A stretch of 64,000 nt of DNA, taken from positions 39,949,956-40,013,955 of the forward strand of contig CM049318.1 of NCBI GenBank assembly GCA_026874595.1, written 5' to 3'. The notes beneath the pieces were generated by a model. That model was not told the DNA's origin. It made no database searches and was given only the letters and a program-made list of their open reading frames with translations. Source of the DNA: Sipunculus nudus (lineage: Eukaryota > Annelida > Sipuncula > Golfingiida > Sipunculidae). The position numbers and the translations under genes were made by a program. Numbering within the stretch: the first letter of the stretch is position 1; each line of letters begins with the position of its first letter. Shown piece after piece: positions 33,011-46,600 of the stretch.

Positions 33011-35375
33011 ATCCACTTTTTAAGCATAATGAACTCATCCTGATTTTTATAAACTTTTAATTAAGTCCTTTAATTGAGCGTCACATCATTTCAGGTGGTC
33101 GATCATTTCTCATACTTGAGAAAAAAATATCGAAACTAAAAATGTGACCTCTTTAACAATACCGTTAAATGATCGGATCATGATTTTCACGACACTGTAT
33201 GCAGGTGCCATTCTGACGGCCGCTATGGTTTGTACAACTTTGGACATGTTTGCATACATTACGTAAAAGTGTTATGTGTAAGTCAACAGATCATTCAAAC
33301 CAGTAGATAGAATTCAGCCATTAGTGTCTGATTGTAGAAGTTCTACTGTACAAGACTCGGGTATGACTGAGAACTGGAACTTGTCAAACTATCAGTTTGT
33401 TGTTCGATAATAAAGTCCATGTTGACCCAGTCACGGATGCATGATTGAAGGTACCTGAAGACCAAACTGGAAGTGTTCATTATCTTTTCATGGCGACAGC
33501 GACCTAATTTCAGGAAAGTAGAAGAAATTTTACAGACCTGTCTCATGGTAAAAAAGAAGGTATTACTAGAACGTCAGAAAACGTATAGGAAATGCATCTG
33601 AAAACGACCTTATGAAAATTACCTAAACTTCTGAAATCACAGAAATATAGGACACAACCTAAGTGGGTTTTTTTTTTTCAAACGACGCACTGGCTGTTCA
33701 TGGATTGAAGTTTTTCCCATAAAAATGTTCGTTTCTGAGAGCACCCAAATAACAAGGTTTGCTTCGTGCGAACCCAGCCATGTTGATGACCACTTCCGTT
33801 AATTAAGTTTGATATTGAGCAGTTCAGATTATTTAAATTACCGGTACTTCTGTATTTCGGGAAACATGTTAACATCACATATTCACTTTCAGTTATAGCA
33901 GTCCTCAAAAGAAGGTTTTCCTTTGCAAATTGCAAAATTTCCAATAAACAATCTTTTATAGAGGATATGCGAGATATATCGTCATAACATCTTTTTTTTT
34001 AATCCTCACGATCGAGCAGCTATGTAACCCGGCTATACGCTCTCGCTCTCTCTTTCTCTCAAAACGCCTGAGTCAATACAATGTACTGAATGTTATTTAC
34101 TGACAATACCACAAAATGTTGAATGAAAACTGTCATAAATAGGCCTTATGATATGGCATGCACACCAAACGTGACACAAACAAGCAGTGGTCACACAGCT
34201 CCGAGAGTTCCACAAAGCTATATAACGACTTCAAACTCCATAAAACTGGAATAAACGATTCACAGGACTGTATATATATATATAATTAGGTGATATGCAT
34301 AGAAGACGCGCGCAAGCAAATGATTGAATTTGCAACAAATTTATCAAAAGGCGATTTTTAATATGTCCATGTTAATATCGAACTTTTATTAATACGTCCT
34401 GAAATGCCACCTGAAATGCATGACTGAATTTTATTGACCTCACGTCCTTCACCCCAATTTAGGCGGTGAATTCTTTATTGTTAACAACTATATATTCATT
34501 TATAATACTTATTCCACCTTAATTGGTTGAACACCTATTTCCTCAACACCTTTTTCAACAACAATTATACATGCCAGAGACTAATTCTTCGCTATATGCC
34601 TTTTTATATTTAATAAAATAATCCCTTTACTTAAATATACGTTTTAATCACCCTTCGCACTGGTTTTCATGTACATAAAATAATACGTTTCCAATGAATT
34701 ATCTGCCATTTCCTCAGTGGCACCTGATGAAAAGCAAGTGATTATTCAAAACCTGGTTAAAATTCATAATGCTGCATAATATATCAGATAACATTTGCTT
34801 GCAAAAAATATTAAACAGTGAAATCGGCACTTTGTTACGGACAAAATAATGTTTATAAAAATGTTGAAAAGATAAAGGTGTACCCATGTTTAGCCAGCTG
34901 GTTTAGAAATTGTTTTGTAGTGTTAACCATGTTAGTCTGAACCTTGGATAGTAGGACTGGATATCGTGTTGGATAATCAATTATATTTTACATTACTTTA
35001 TATTATACAAGTCAACACTGTCTTTAATAGTAACACAGCATATGTTATTTATGTTCATAAAGCGCTGTTTTGAGTAAATTGGGCACTTCTTTTCTAAGAA
35101 AAATGGACAGTGTTTGATTTATCAAGAAGATAACCACTTATCACGTTAAGTATATGTATTATTGCTCCTCGCATCCATATACAGTGAACACAATCGAAAT
35201 GGCAGTTTGGGCTCAAACATATTCCAAGTGTTATATTTGCATACAGAAACTTTTGCTGCAATCAGCATGTCCATGTAACACATTTCGTCCTTCTATGAAA
35301 ACGAACAACAAAAACAAAAAAGCTGGCATAATGGTCCAAACAAAATATCACACATAATGATAAGAACTTGCTGCT
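33011..35375. other. Intergenic between the convergent genes
   Basis: AT-rich and no supported gene. The part nearest 35.37 kb should hold the 3' UTR of the minus-strand gene. Confidence 0.5.
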
Positions 35376-36647
35376 TTAAAATATGTCTGTTTCTTCCGCT
35401 GCGGGGGTTTGCTTTTGTTTTTTCTTCGACGCTGCAGATTTTGAGCTGGAGTGGCCGTTGGAAACAGACTTGGGTTGAGCAATGTGGGACATTTCCTGTC
35501 GCAGTTCTTTTTGCAGCTTTTGTAACTTTTCATATTTTTCCTCGTATTTGTCACTTTTATCATCTTTCTGTGACAATTTGCTTGTTTTCCGCTGAGGAGG
35601 GGGAGGTGGGACTTTCTTTACATCTTTGGATTTCTTAGTGGGAGACAGGTCGGCTTTGCCATTCTTAAAAGCCGCCGTTGGCTGTGGAATCTGCGATGGT
35701 GACACAACTGTTTTGGGGTTACGTTTAATCGTAGCCGCCGAAACACCACGTTGAGAGTCTATGCTCCCGCTCGTTACACTGTCACTATCACTGGAGTTAT
35801 GAGACAAATCGCTCCGCGGAGACGCCGACTCGTGTCGGCTCACAAGCTCTGCAACGCTCATTTTCTGACCTTGCAAGTCAGGACGATTCATATTTGAGTA
35901 AATCCCTGCTGCTAGATCCTTCTGAAACTTGTTCATTGGTTGTCCTTTAGCTCCAGCGCTATTTAAGTCACGACTGATATCATTTGACTGAGGTTTAGAT
36001 TGTTTAGTGACGGCACCTGCCTCAGGGGAAGTATGCTTGTCTATGTTTTCATAAATAGGTATAGGCAGACGCTTAGTAGGGGACATTTGCGGAGAAGATT
36101 TATTATATCCACGACTGCTACTTCTGCGTGGTGGAGGGGGAGGTGGGATTTTCTTCTTGCCATTCATTCCATCTGGAGACGTAATTTCAGTTACAGAAGG
36201 ACTAAACGTTACATGGGAATGCCGGCTACTCTTATGATCATGGCTTATTGGAGTGGAAGTCACGGGAAGACCATCGCCACCATGTCTGTGTACCAAATGT
36301 GCATCCTTTGAAGAAGTTTCTGAGCGTCCGGAGTGCTCATGTTCAACTTCTCCGTTATTACCGTATTCCATAGTCCTGGGGGGCTTGGCAGGGGGCTTGG
36401 GCTCTTGCCGACAGTTTGAGCTAAGCTTTTTGGTTGTTTCTGTTAGAGGTAAATGCACTCTGTTCTCACTCTCAGACTTGACCTCACTGTAAAGTTCGGC
36501 TAACAAGGCTTCTTGTTTCTGTCTGATGAGTTCAGCGTGATTTGTCTCTCTCAGTTTCTTCTGTGCTTCTTCCAATGATTTACTAAATTTCACTGACTCC
36601 TGGTTGGCGGTGATCTTCTTCTTACGCTCTCTGGATGCTGCAGACTC
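35376..36647 (-). CDS. SRCIN1/KIAA1217: p140Cap-like gene, exon 13 (terminal)
   Basis: Acceptor tattttacag|GAG, phase 0; reads ESAASRERKKKITANQ and ends ...EETDIF with TAA at 35376-35378. Holds residues 531-953: a short helical segment (LEEAQKKLRETNHAELIRQK), KPPAKPPRT at about 613, two polyproline runs and IYENID. The open frame continues upstream into the intron by chance (13 codons). Confidence 0.92.
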   Translation of the reverse strand, partial: ESAASRERKKKITANQESVKFSKSLEEAQKKLRETNHAELIRQKQEALLAELYSEVKSESENRVHLPLTETTKKLSSNCRQEPKPPAKPPRTMEYGNNGEVEHEHSGRSETSSKDAHLVHRHGGDGLPVTSTPISHDHKSSRHSHVTFSPSVTEITSPDGMNGKKKIPPPPPPRRSSSRGYNKSSPQMSPTKRLPIPIYENIDKHTSPEAGAVTKQSKPQSNDISRDLNSAGAKGQPMNKFQKDLAAGIYSNMNRPDLQGQKMSVAELVSRHESASPRSDLSHNSSDSDSVTSGSIDSQRGVSAATIKRNPKTVVSPSQIPQPTAAFKNGKADLSPTKKSKDVKKVPPPPPQRKTSKLSQKDDKSDKYEEKYEKLQKLQKELRQEMSHIAQPKSVSNGHSSSKSAASKKKQKQTPAAEETDIF

Positions 36648-39600
36648 CTGTAAAATACGACTGAGATAATCACTTATGGTTTCCAAAAGAACTCTTTAAT
36701 CTTGAACACCAAGGGTGTGAATATGTGAACGAGCATAAAAAAAAAAAATCAAAATAAATTTTTTGATGCGGGGTGTTAAAATTGACGCGGGCAGTGCCTG
36801 AGAACCATACCTTTTATTTTTTTTTTGGCCTTACCTCAATACTGCTGATTCTCTGCTCATGGTTGGGGACCATAGCTTGAATGTCCTCCAGCACTGCTCG
36901 CTTGACCTCGGAGGGCTCTTGGTCAGTCTCTGGTAGAGCTGGTACCTGAGGACCTTTGTGACCTTGCACCTGACCTAGTCTGTAATTAAAGAGTAGTTAA
37001 TTATTTATATATATCCGGCCCTAAAACTAGTTATCATTATGTTGACTAGGGTCTTCTGTAAAATGATTGCAGTTTTTAGTGATGACATCACGCTCTTCCA
37101 GAAAACCTAAGACTATGAGGTCTTTTATCAGGACATTTGAAGCACCTTTTTGTGTGTCTCTGTGATGAAACACCATAAAACTAGCATTAATTTTAAATTC
37201 GAAGGCAAAATAAATTTATATATAATTTTCCCTGGAATATATCCATGCTTATACTGCATAAATATTTCAAATTAAATTTCAAATGTTGTGTATTCCGCAA
37301 AACAGATTTTATGTGCTATACTACATATCACTGGGAGCCACCACTGGCAGCATCATAGCAAATGAGCCCAATTAATTAAGCTTTACATTTCATACAATTC
37401 AAAGACAATTTATACAGTTTGTATATACTCAACAGGTAATTACCTATGAATTCTTGTCAGTTTTCAGCTTTTGTACAAAAGTTAATGGAGTATTTCTTGT
37501 TTTATTTTTTGCCAAAGGTGTCTCAAGTATTTTGACCTTTTACCATCCTGAGAGAACTATTCAATATACACTGTAAAAAAAAGATGTTTTCTGTGCCCAG
37601 TTTCATTAATTGTATCATGCCACCATACAAATACAGCACTAAAACATCACAAAGGATAAACTATACCTTAAATTTAAGGATCATGCAGAGCGAACATTGA
37701 AAATACAAGTTAAAACTGATGGCATTGAACAAACAATACTGCAATATCACAACTGTCTGTGGCTAAGATAGTGTACAATGGGATATGGCATAAATGTATG
37801 GATCAGGAAAAGCCAAGGTAAACACTGTCAGTTCATGATAATATTAGTTCATACATCTTAAATCTTCATATATGGTGTGGTAACAGATTCTTATATATTG
37901 TCACCCAGGGGCGTAGCCAAGGGGGGCCGCAAAGGGCCATGGCCCCCCCCCTCCTGCCCCGCTCGCCGTCCTTTCGGAATTTCACTTAATCTAATGCAAA
38001 TATGTATATATATATATATATGAATATATATATGTATATTAATTAAATAAGTGGGGGATATATGCAATCAGTGGCGGATCCAGAGAGGGCGCCTTCGGTG
38101 CATGGCCCTCCGTTGAGCTGCAAAATCTCTCATTTTATCTTATTTTTGATTTTCGTGATTAATTTTCGTTTTTCATACTTCTTATTGTTAATAAGCAATT
38201 AGACTTTATTTAAGTTATCTGCAGTTACAATTACTTTCAAATTTTTAAGTTGAGTGTAAGGATATATATGAACAGCTGCAAAACAACTGCAGATCGATCG
38301 ATCACCGGGCCCTGGTTGGGGTCGACCGTGAACAATCTTACAGCTCCTCTGGTGATACCGGTACTAAAACTTGCAATCGGTGCTGAGCTCTTTTGAGTCT
38401 TTTGTGCTGTCAAGACCACGGAACCCGGTAAAATGCAAAGTTTAACATAATAATTCAGCTTACCAGTTATTTCACCTCGAGCATTATATTTAAAAGATAA
38501 TATTTTGATAGTTACAAACGTGATTGCACTTTTGCGCCATCGACTTGTTTGAAAACGATTGAAATTTTATATCCTAATTTTTAAGAAATATATTATTAAA
38601 TATTGAACCTGTCTACAGTTTGACTACATAACGCAAAGACATAACGAACAATTTTTCAGGAACATGAAATCCTCATTTTTTTGTGAAAATTGCCTCAAAA
38701 TGTTCACTTTACATTGTATATTAAAAAAATTTCCCAATATGAGGGGGGAAACCCCCTCCCATACCCTCCTCATGGACCTGTAACTAACCTTAATTAAACC
38801 ATGGTTCATAATTGAAAATAAATATATATATATATATTTTCATACACTAAAATATATAAAGTATAGTAATAATAATGATAATAATAATAATAATATACAT
38901 ATATATATATACTTGTATATATAACCGTTTTCATATTATCCATACATGCATATTAGCCCCCCCCCCCCCCCCTGGGTTTCTGTTTTTCGAATTTCTTGAT
39001 CCGCCACTGATGATGGCCCCCTCCCCTCACCCAATCCTGGCTACGCCCCTGTCACCCAATATGACATTTACTAGTGTATCATGATTATCTAGAAAGATCA
39101 TTCAAGTAGAATCTGAATTTAAATTTTTCAAATCATTGCAATAAAAATTTTGAGTTACACCCAATTTTTTAACTTGTACTGGAGAGGAGTCTGTGTTGGA
39201 GAGTTTAGTAAACACAGGTGACTTCTTACCCGATTACAGAACAGAGAGGTATTCTGGACATTTTTCTAATCATAAATGTGCTTTCTATCTTTTTAAAGTA
39301 CTCAGAGTATCCTAAACCTTCTACATCATCTAGATCATTATCACATCTAGCAGAGTAAAGGATTTTTTTCTTATTTCTACATAGAGTGCCACCTTTTTTA
39401 TCCTTTCTTCTCACCTTTTCAGAGTAAATAGTGTTCCTGTGATTTTCTTACAGCGTCTCAAGGCAGTGTCAATTCTGTCTGGTTCTTCATTCAAAAATCT
39501 ATTACACGTACATACAGACAACATGTACAAAATGGACACAAGGTATGCATGCAACAACGAAATATAAACTTCAGTTAATGAATGGTGAAAAATAATAAAA

Positions 39601-40657
39601 ACAATAACAATAATAAAAACTGAAACTTCAGGACTTCACTTGCACTAGATAATTACCAGCAACATATAATAGCATATATTAATATATAAAAGAATGGATT
39701 TCAAAGAATACTACATTTTACATAAAATGAATGTAAAATAGTTGTAAAACTCATGAAAACAGGTTTGGACAAAATAATAATATATTTACTAAGAAATTAA
39801 ATTTTTCCTCTGTCCTTGTCACCTTGAATATCTCAGTTTTTAGCAGTAAGAGGCAAAACAGATTTTAACATACTTGAATATTTTAAATGAAAAAATCCTG
39901 CAGCTGAGTGTCCTGCAGATTATAGGGATGGCAGTGAACATGCAATATGAAGTTGGTGCCATCAACTCAAGGACATGAAATAATGACTGAACTGCATGCC
40001 AGTTTGAATAAAGTAAAATTGTTCCTTGTCACCCAAGTTTTTATTTCATGCTCACTCTTTCTGTTCATAATATTAAGGGAAGAGTAGCAAATCTGGTGGA
40101 TAAACTCTGATAAAGTGGTTTCAAACATATTACTAGAAAGAGTGTGGGTCACATGACTACTTACTTCTCCTCTCTGACAACTACAGACATTTCACCAGAC
40201 ATCACTGCCTTCAAGTTCTCAAAGAGCTGTGAAAATCGACCTGTAATCAAATATTATCACCTCTGACTGTAAACAAGTTTACACATTTGTTATACATTTA
40301 AAGGATAACTTCAATTAGAGAATACTTTCAAGAGTAATGGTAAAACTAATAATCTCTCATATTTGGCAATCCATAAAATAAGGGGCAATATTAATGGCAA
40401 ATATCAGAGAAGTATTTGAATTTGTATCAACATTTCTTTATAATAAAGAGATAAAATTAATTTTTATAATAATACAAGTCACTACTGTACCAATACTATT
40501 GGCAATAGTTAAGCAATATATTAAAAGTCACAATTGGTATGAAGCCAGCGAAATGCCTACATGTTCCAACCACACTTAAAATTACACTGTAATGTTTACT
40601 CAAAATTACAAATTTCCTCGGACATAAAATGTGATTCTATGAAATTGTGATCCTAAC

Positions 40658-40694
<37 letters not shown>

Positions 40695-43600
40695 TATAAT
40701 TACCTTTAAGGTCACCGAGTCCATGGCTCACCCTGCTCAAGGTCAAGGCCATGGATTCCACCTCTGACAAGCTGACTCGGCATTTTTTGTTCAGCACATC
40801 TCCTCTCAGTTCTTCCACTGAAGCTTCAAGGTCACTAGATCACAAAATTATGCATCTGATACAAATGTGTTATGTAATAAACTATCTAAACTACTTCATA
40901 AGCACAAAAGCTCAGAACAGAACATGATATTATTAAATTTTCTATATAATGAAAAACCACAATTTTATTTAATTTTGCTTGAAAAATGCAACAGGTAATT
41001 GTTTTGGTTTCATACATTTCTCTTTTTTTAGCCTCGCTAAACATCCATGTTTTTTTTTGTACAATACTCCACCAACCATATACCAATCTTCACTGTGAAA
41101 TAGACTGTCTAATGAACAAAGAAACAATAAATGAACTTGGGTCAGATAGTGAGCCTTTGGCATTTATACAACTGAAATTTATTTTATTGAATTAAATTAA
41201 AAAAATAAATAAAAAAAATAATTTAAAGTTAGAATTCAAACCCCAGAAAATTGATTGTCTGAATTCTTTTCCTCCTTATACTAGACTTTATATTGTCTGG
41301 TGTTTTAAAATGGACGGAGACAACTTACTCCAGGTCACTGAGGACCCGCCCCATGTCGTCATTGTATATCTGGACCTGCTGATCAACCTCGAGCCTGCTT
41401 GACCTCACTGGAATATCTAATGCCCCTGGTGTTGCTTGGATGACTCGCTTAAAGGGTTGGAGAGAGACAAAAATTATCATCCTAGAGTCATCTACCTTAC
41501 ACAGAAATGACACGCATATGATCTGCCCCAATATGCATAAGCACATTTACCATAAAAGTTACCTGTAATGACAGTGAAGTTAAATGCAAATATTTTTTTT
41601 TTCAATATTTATTTCAATCTTTATCTACTGGTTTTGTTATCTACGGCCAGCAGTTCTCAAAATATAAATCATTAAGTGGTACTTGTAATTGACTTTGACT
41701 ATAATGAGGCAACATCCAACATACTGTCCTGAAACAAAGCACTCTCAAAGATATAACACACATTAGCATTTTTGCATTAACTTGTATGGTTTATGCTTGG
41801 GATGGCAGTGGATGTACAAGCTATCAAGTGCTGCCCCCTGTTGACAAAAAGCTATACTATAAAAGCTGCCAGTGTCTGGAACTAGAATCAATATTCTACA
41901 AGTAAAAACCGTGGGAGAAGACATATCACAAGATTAGGTTGTTAAGAATAATTGGTGAATTACTACATACCTTGATTTTGTTGAATGTCTGCTGTACAGT
42001 TTCCCGGACGAGGATGGAGTTGTGCATCTGTGTTTTACGTAGCACTGCCATCTCCCTCTGGAGGTCTTGCGCTCGACATTGTAGCTCTCGTAACCGCTGC
42101 TGCATCTCTAGAGTTATATAAGGCTGAGCAGCTCCACTGACTTCAGACATGCCTGATATAATCATACAAATAAACAATGTGTGCATGTGACATTTGTTTT
42201 CATAAAGAAATGTGCAACATATATTCATAAAATACATAGTTGTCTGCATTAGATTGAATGCACACCAATATACAGACAGAAAATTTATATTTTCAATTAT
42301 GTCATGTCAACATATTAAAAATAATACATGAGCATCACAAGGGTTCACAGTGCACTGATCTTCAGAATACTAGTAATATAGCTTTGAACTTTCATTGTAC
42401 TTACATTAGCTTCCTGAAATATGCATGGGGTTTTGCTGAATATCAAAATCAGGCAAGAAAATTGGTGCCAAACTTTCATAACAAGGGTCATGATTATTAA
42501 TCAACAAATTCCTGGTAATAACAGATATCACAGTAATGCTTTTTAAGGAGTCAGATAAATGAGGATATCTCATTTAATATTCACAGATTTAGCTGGTTAT
42601 AAAATACAACTCTGGTACTTTAATTGGTGTTAAACATAAGTAAGATGAATGTCAATAAATTCTTGGCAAGGTTTAGAGTTGAAAAGATGCTATTCATACA
42701 ACCATATGATCTATCTATAAATATAAGGAATATAATAATATCTGTCACTGCTTTGTAAATCCATAACTGATGTGCAAATAGAGATATAAACATATATGGT
42801 ACCAAGAAAATACCTTTTTCAAGTTTATCCCAAAACTAAACTCAACATATGATGCCAGTATATTTTTGTTATGTCATTATACAGGATTGGTGATGCTACT
42901 AAAATTTGTCCTACTACACTTTTTTGGTAATATATATCTATTTTACCTGGCTGGGAGCCTGTTGGTGTTTGCACTGGTGTGGAGCTGTCCTCAGAATTCT
43001 GGGTTGAGCTTTCTGAATAAGCAGGATAATTATTGCTTAGTTTATGCCCTTATGAGGACATGCTGCATGCCACATTAAGAAAACCAAGACAGATCTAACA
43101 ACCATCATAAAACTTGCTCTAATCATTTTCAGCAGGTAATTTAGCCAATACAGATTCCAATCTAGACATCTGATAAAAATCAACTATTTATTTACAGATA
43201 TCTTAACCTGGCTTCATGTGAAGCTGAATCTAGGAGCCTGAATGTGTAATCTAGTTTCTTACCAAATTTATTAATTCAACCTCTTCATTGCATAACAAAA
43301 AGGTTATCTCACAAGGAAATTTTCTTTGGACAAAAAAAATTCAAATACAACATTACTTTTACAATAACTAGAAAACGGGTAGTCAACAAGTGACTGTGTA
43401 TCCGCCAAAAATCAGAGTGGAACCAGTGAAGTTAGGCATGGATTAAGTGGCACGGTAAAATAGAGCAAGGTGTGTTGCATATTAGCATGGATGTCTGTTG
43501 ATGAAATGGGTATGTGGGTGGCACCACCTACCACAAAATCCAGAAAGCTATCCAAGTTGTTTACATATGCAAAATTTTAGGTAGACAAGTCAAACCACTA

Positions 43601-46600
43601 CTTATATAATATGAGTGATTTTATCCCACAGCAGACAAACAGAAGGACACTGTGCAAAAATGGTTGCAGGTGTGTATGATAAAGGGCTATGTGAGATCTA
43701 TACACATGCAAAATTTCAAGGGGATGTGTCAAACCAGTTCTGAGATATAAGCATGGATGTCTGCAGCATGAACTTAAATGTAGGTGGTGACACCTGCCAC
43801 GAAATCAAGAAAGCTATTCAAGATGTATAAACATGCAACATTTAAGGCAGATAAGTCAAACTGCCAAGATATGAGCAATTACATCCCACAGAAAACAAAC
43901 AGATGGATGCTGTACAAAAATGGTTGCAGCTGGCACCAGTATCGAGATATAAGCCTGGATGTCTGCATCCTGAAAGTAAATGTAGGTGGTGCCACCTGTA
44001 AACAAGGGACCCATGGGTCACGGCGCTCAGCTGTTATATATGATAAAAAAATATGATTTAGAAATGAGGCACATGCTTGTTTTGTGTGGAAATAAATATA
44101 AGCTGTATTATGAGTTGTGGGTGTTTAGCTTATGTATGATTTTGATAGTATCTTTGGAGACAGGGAAGAGGATTGATTTCATTTATTTTATTAACAAATG
44201 GAGTGCTATTGTCACACAGATTTTGACTTGGCCATATAACTTATAAGCAGAACATATAACATAAGAGTTTAACTATTTATTAAAAATAATTACAAATTAT
44301 CCCAAATATAATTTTTATTCAAAATAATAAGAGAATCGTATGATTTTTTAAAATAAAATACAACTGAAATGATAATTAAAATAATATCAAAGAATATATT
44401 CATGAATGCATTCATGAATACATTTTGAAAGTATTTGCACTGGTATTCAGATACTTTCATTTTCACCTGAATTCCCATTCTTATGCAAGAAATTTTATAA
44501 TGGAGTACATATTCATATTCATATTCAAATACATTTGCAAAGTATTTGCACCATGTCTGGTATTTATTCAGTTTTCACCAAACAATGATATTGAGAATCC
44601 AGAATATACAAAATTCACACATTTAAATAATGATCATAAGTACCTGGTTTTATGGCTTTTATTCATATTAAAAAAAATATATGTAATATATTTATTTTGG
44701 ACAAATTTCACATCAATGTACACACTAGACACAGCAGGAATCTAGATTAATATTATCAACTGCATCTTTGTCTAAATGACATTCTATCAATCGATACAAG
44801 AGTCTTATATCATCAGTAACTGCAAGTTAATTTCCTGTTATTATCAACTAACAAATTCCTTTTCCATTTTTCTTTAATTTGTTATTAAAAACCAATAAAA
44901 ATTTATTAATTTATTGTTTAGTGTTATGTTGTTATTAAAACTACTAGATGAGATGGGTTGGACACCACGATCAACTGTGGCTGGGCATTAGCTGCCTGGC
45001 TGCCCCAGTGTATGCCTCGCCTCAAGTGTGCATAATTTGATGAAAGGTCAACAAGGTCAACATACAGGTGACTCAAGAGGGGCTGGGGAGAGCTAAGGTC
45101 TGACATGGCCTCATAAAAACATTAATAAAAGCTACAATTTTTGGCCAATTTCTTTCAGCTTTCTAAACTAAAAAGCTGAAATCCTTATGTGTGCATGATA
45201 TGAAAATTATATCAACAGTGCTCACAGGAAACAAACGTGCCATTGTCAAAGTTTGGCAAAATTTAAGGTACTAATTTTATATTTATACTAATAACTTATA
45301 AAATTTGAAAAATTCAGCACTAATTTAGGGTATTCAATTGAATCTTGATAAAATAATGTTACATCCCTGACAAAAAATCTCTAGCTTCAGCAATCCTCTT
45401 GTTAAGGGAGTAAATATATTTCTTGATTTTTTACAAAGTGCATTATGTCCGGGCCCATAACTTAAAACAATTACGCAATACTGACATCATTTCTGGCATG
45501 TGCATAGAGAATGTATAGAAAAATATGTATATTATATATGATTAAAGTCAGATCAGTGGTTTTGATATTAGGCAGTCTTGAAATGTAACAATGGGTTTTT
45601 AATGGAAAATGAAGTTTTTCATTAATATTTCAAAGGTATTAAGTCCTAGTGACCAAATTCTTGGCATGGTAGGGGATTTAGGAGACATCTAATTGTATGC
45701 CAAATTTTAGGAACTGAGAGCTGAAGCTGGGGAGCTGAGCTCTTGCAAACTGCATTACACTAGCTTGATATAAAACTTGAAAACTTGAATAAAATCTACA
45801 GATTTTGATCAACTGGTTTCAAATTTTTGGTGTTAACAGACAAAATGCTAACAAAAACATGCTGTGACAATTAAATCCACAGTACTTACAGGAAAAAAAC
45901 GTCCCATGGTCAAAGTTGGGCAAAATTTAAGGTACCAATTTTTTATTTTTGTTAATATTTAAAAAAATTTTAAAGATTTTGATCTAATCTTGTGTATACA
46001 ATTTAATTTTGATTAATTAAAGTTATATTACTGGAAAAAAAAGTCCATAGCTTTAACATGTTTTGTGTTAAGTGATCAAATATCTTTCCTGATTTTTTAC
46101 AAAATGCATTATGTTTGGGCCCATAACTTTTTTAAATTATATAATACAGACATAATTTCTGGCATGTACATAGGAACTATATAGGGTAATATTTATGGTA
46201 AATATGAGGAAAAAAAGATGAGTCGTTTTGATATTAGGCAGTCCTGAAGTGTGAAAATATGATTTAAAAAAAAAATTGAGGTTTTTCCTTAATTTCTCAA
46301 AGGAACGAAGTCGCAAAGACCCAGTTTTCGGCTTGGTAGGAGATCTTGGGGACATCTAACATTATGCCGAATTTTGGATTCCTAGGTCTTACGGTTTCAA
46401 AATGTTTCACATCGACAGACGGATGGACAGACGGACGGACGACGGACAATGGACCACGACTATAGCTCAGATGACTTATAGTCAGCTGAGCTAAAATCAA
46501 GTAAGCTATCCAGGATGTATACACATGCAAAATTTCAGGTGGATAAGTCCAACCACTGCAGAGATATGAGTGATTTTATCCTAAGGCAGATGAACAGATG

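Noticed and set aside
34730-34775. Second hammerhead-like CTGATGA on the plus strand
   Set aside because: CCTGATGA is present, but no GAAA follows a stem II at the right distance; the same holds for CTGATGA-like strings near 18770, 20755 and 54315 on the minus strand.
35357-36492. Plus-strand ORFs over the last p140Cap-like exon
   Set aside because: Antisense shadows of the 1.27-kb terminal exon on the minus strand, which has the family motifs.
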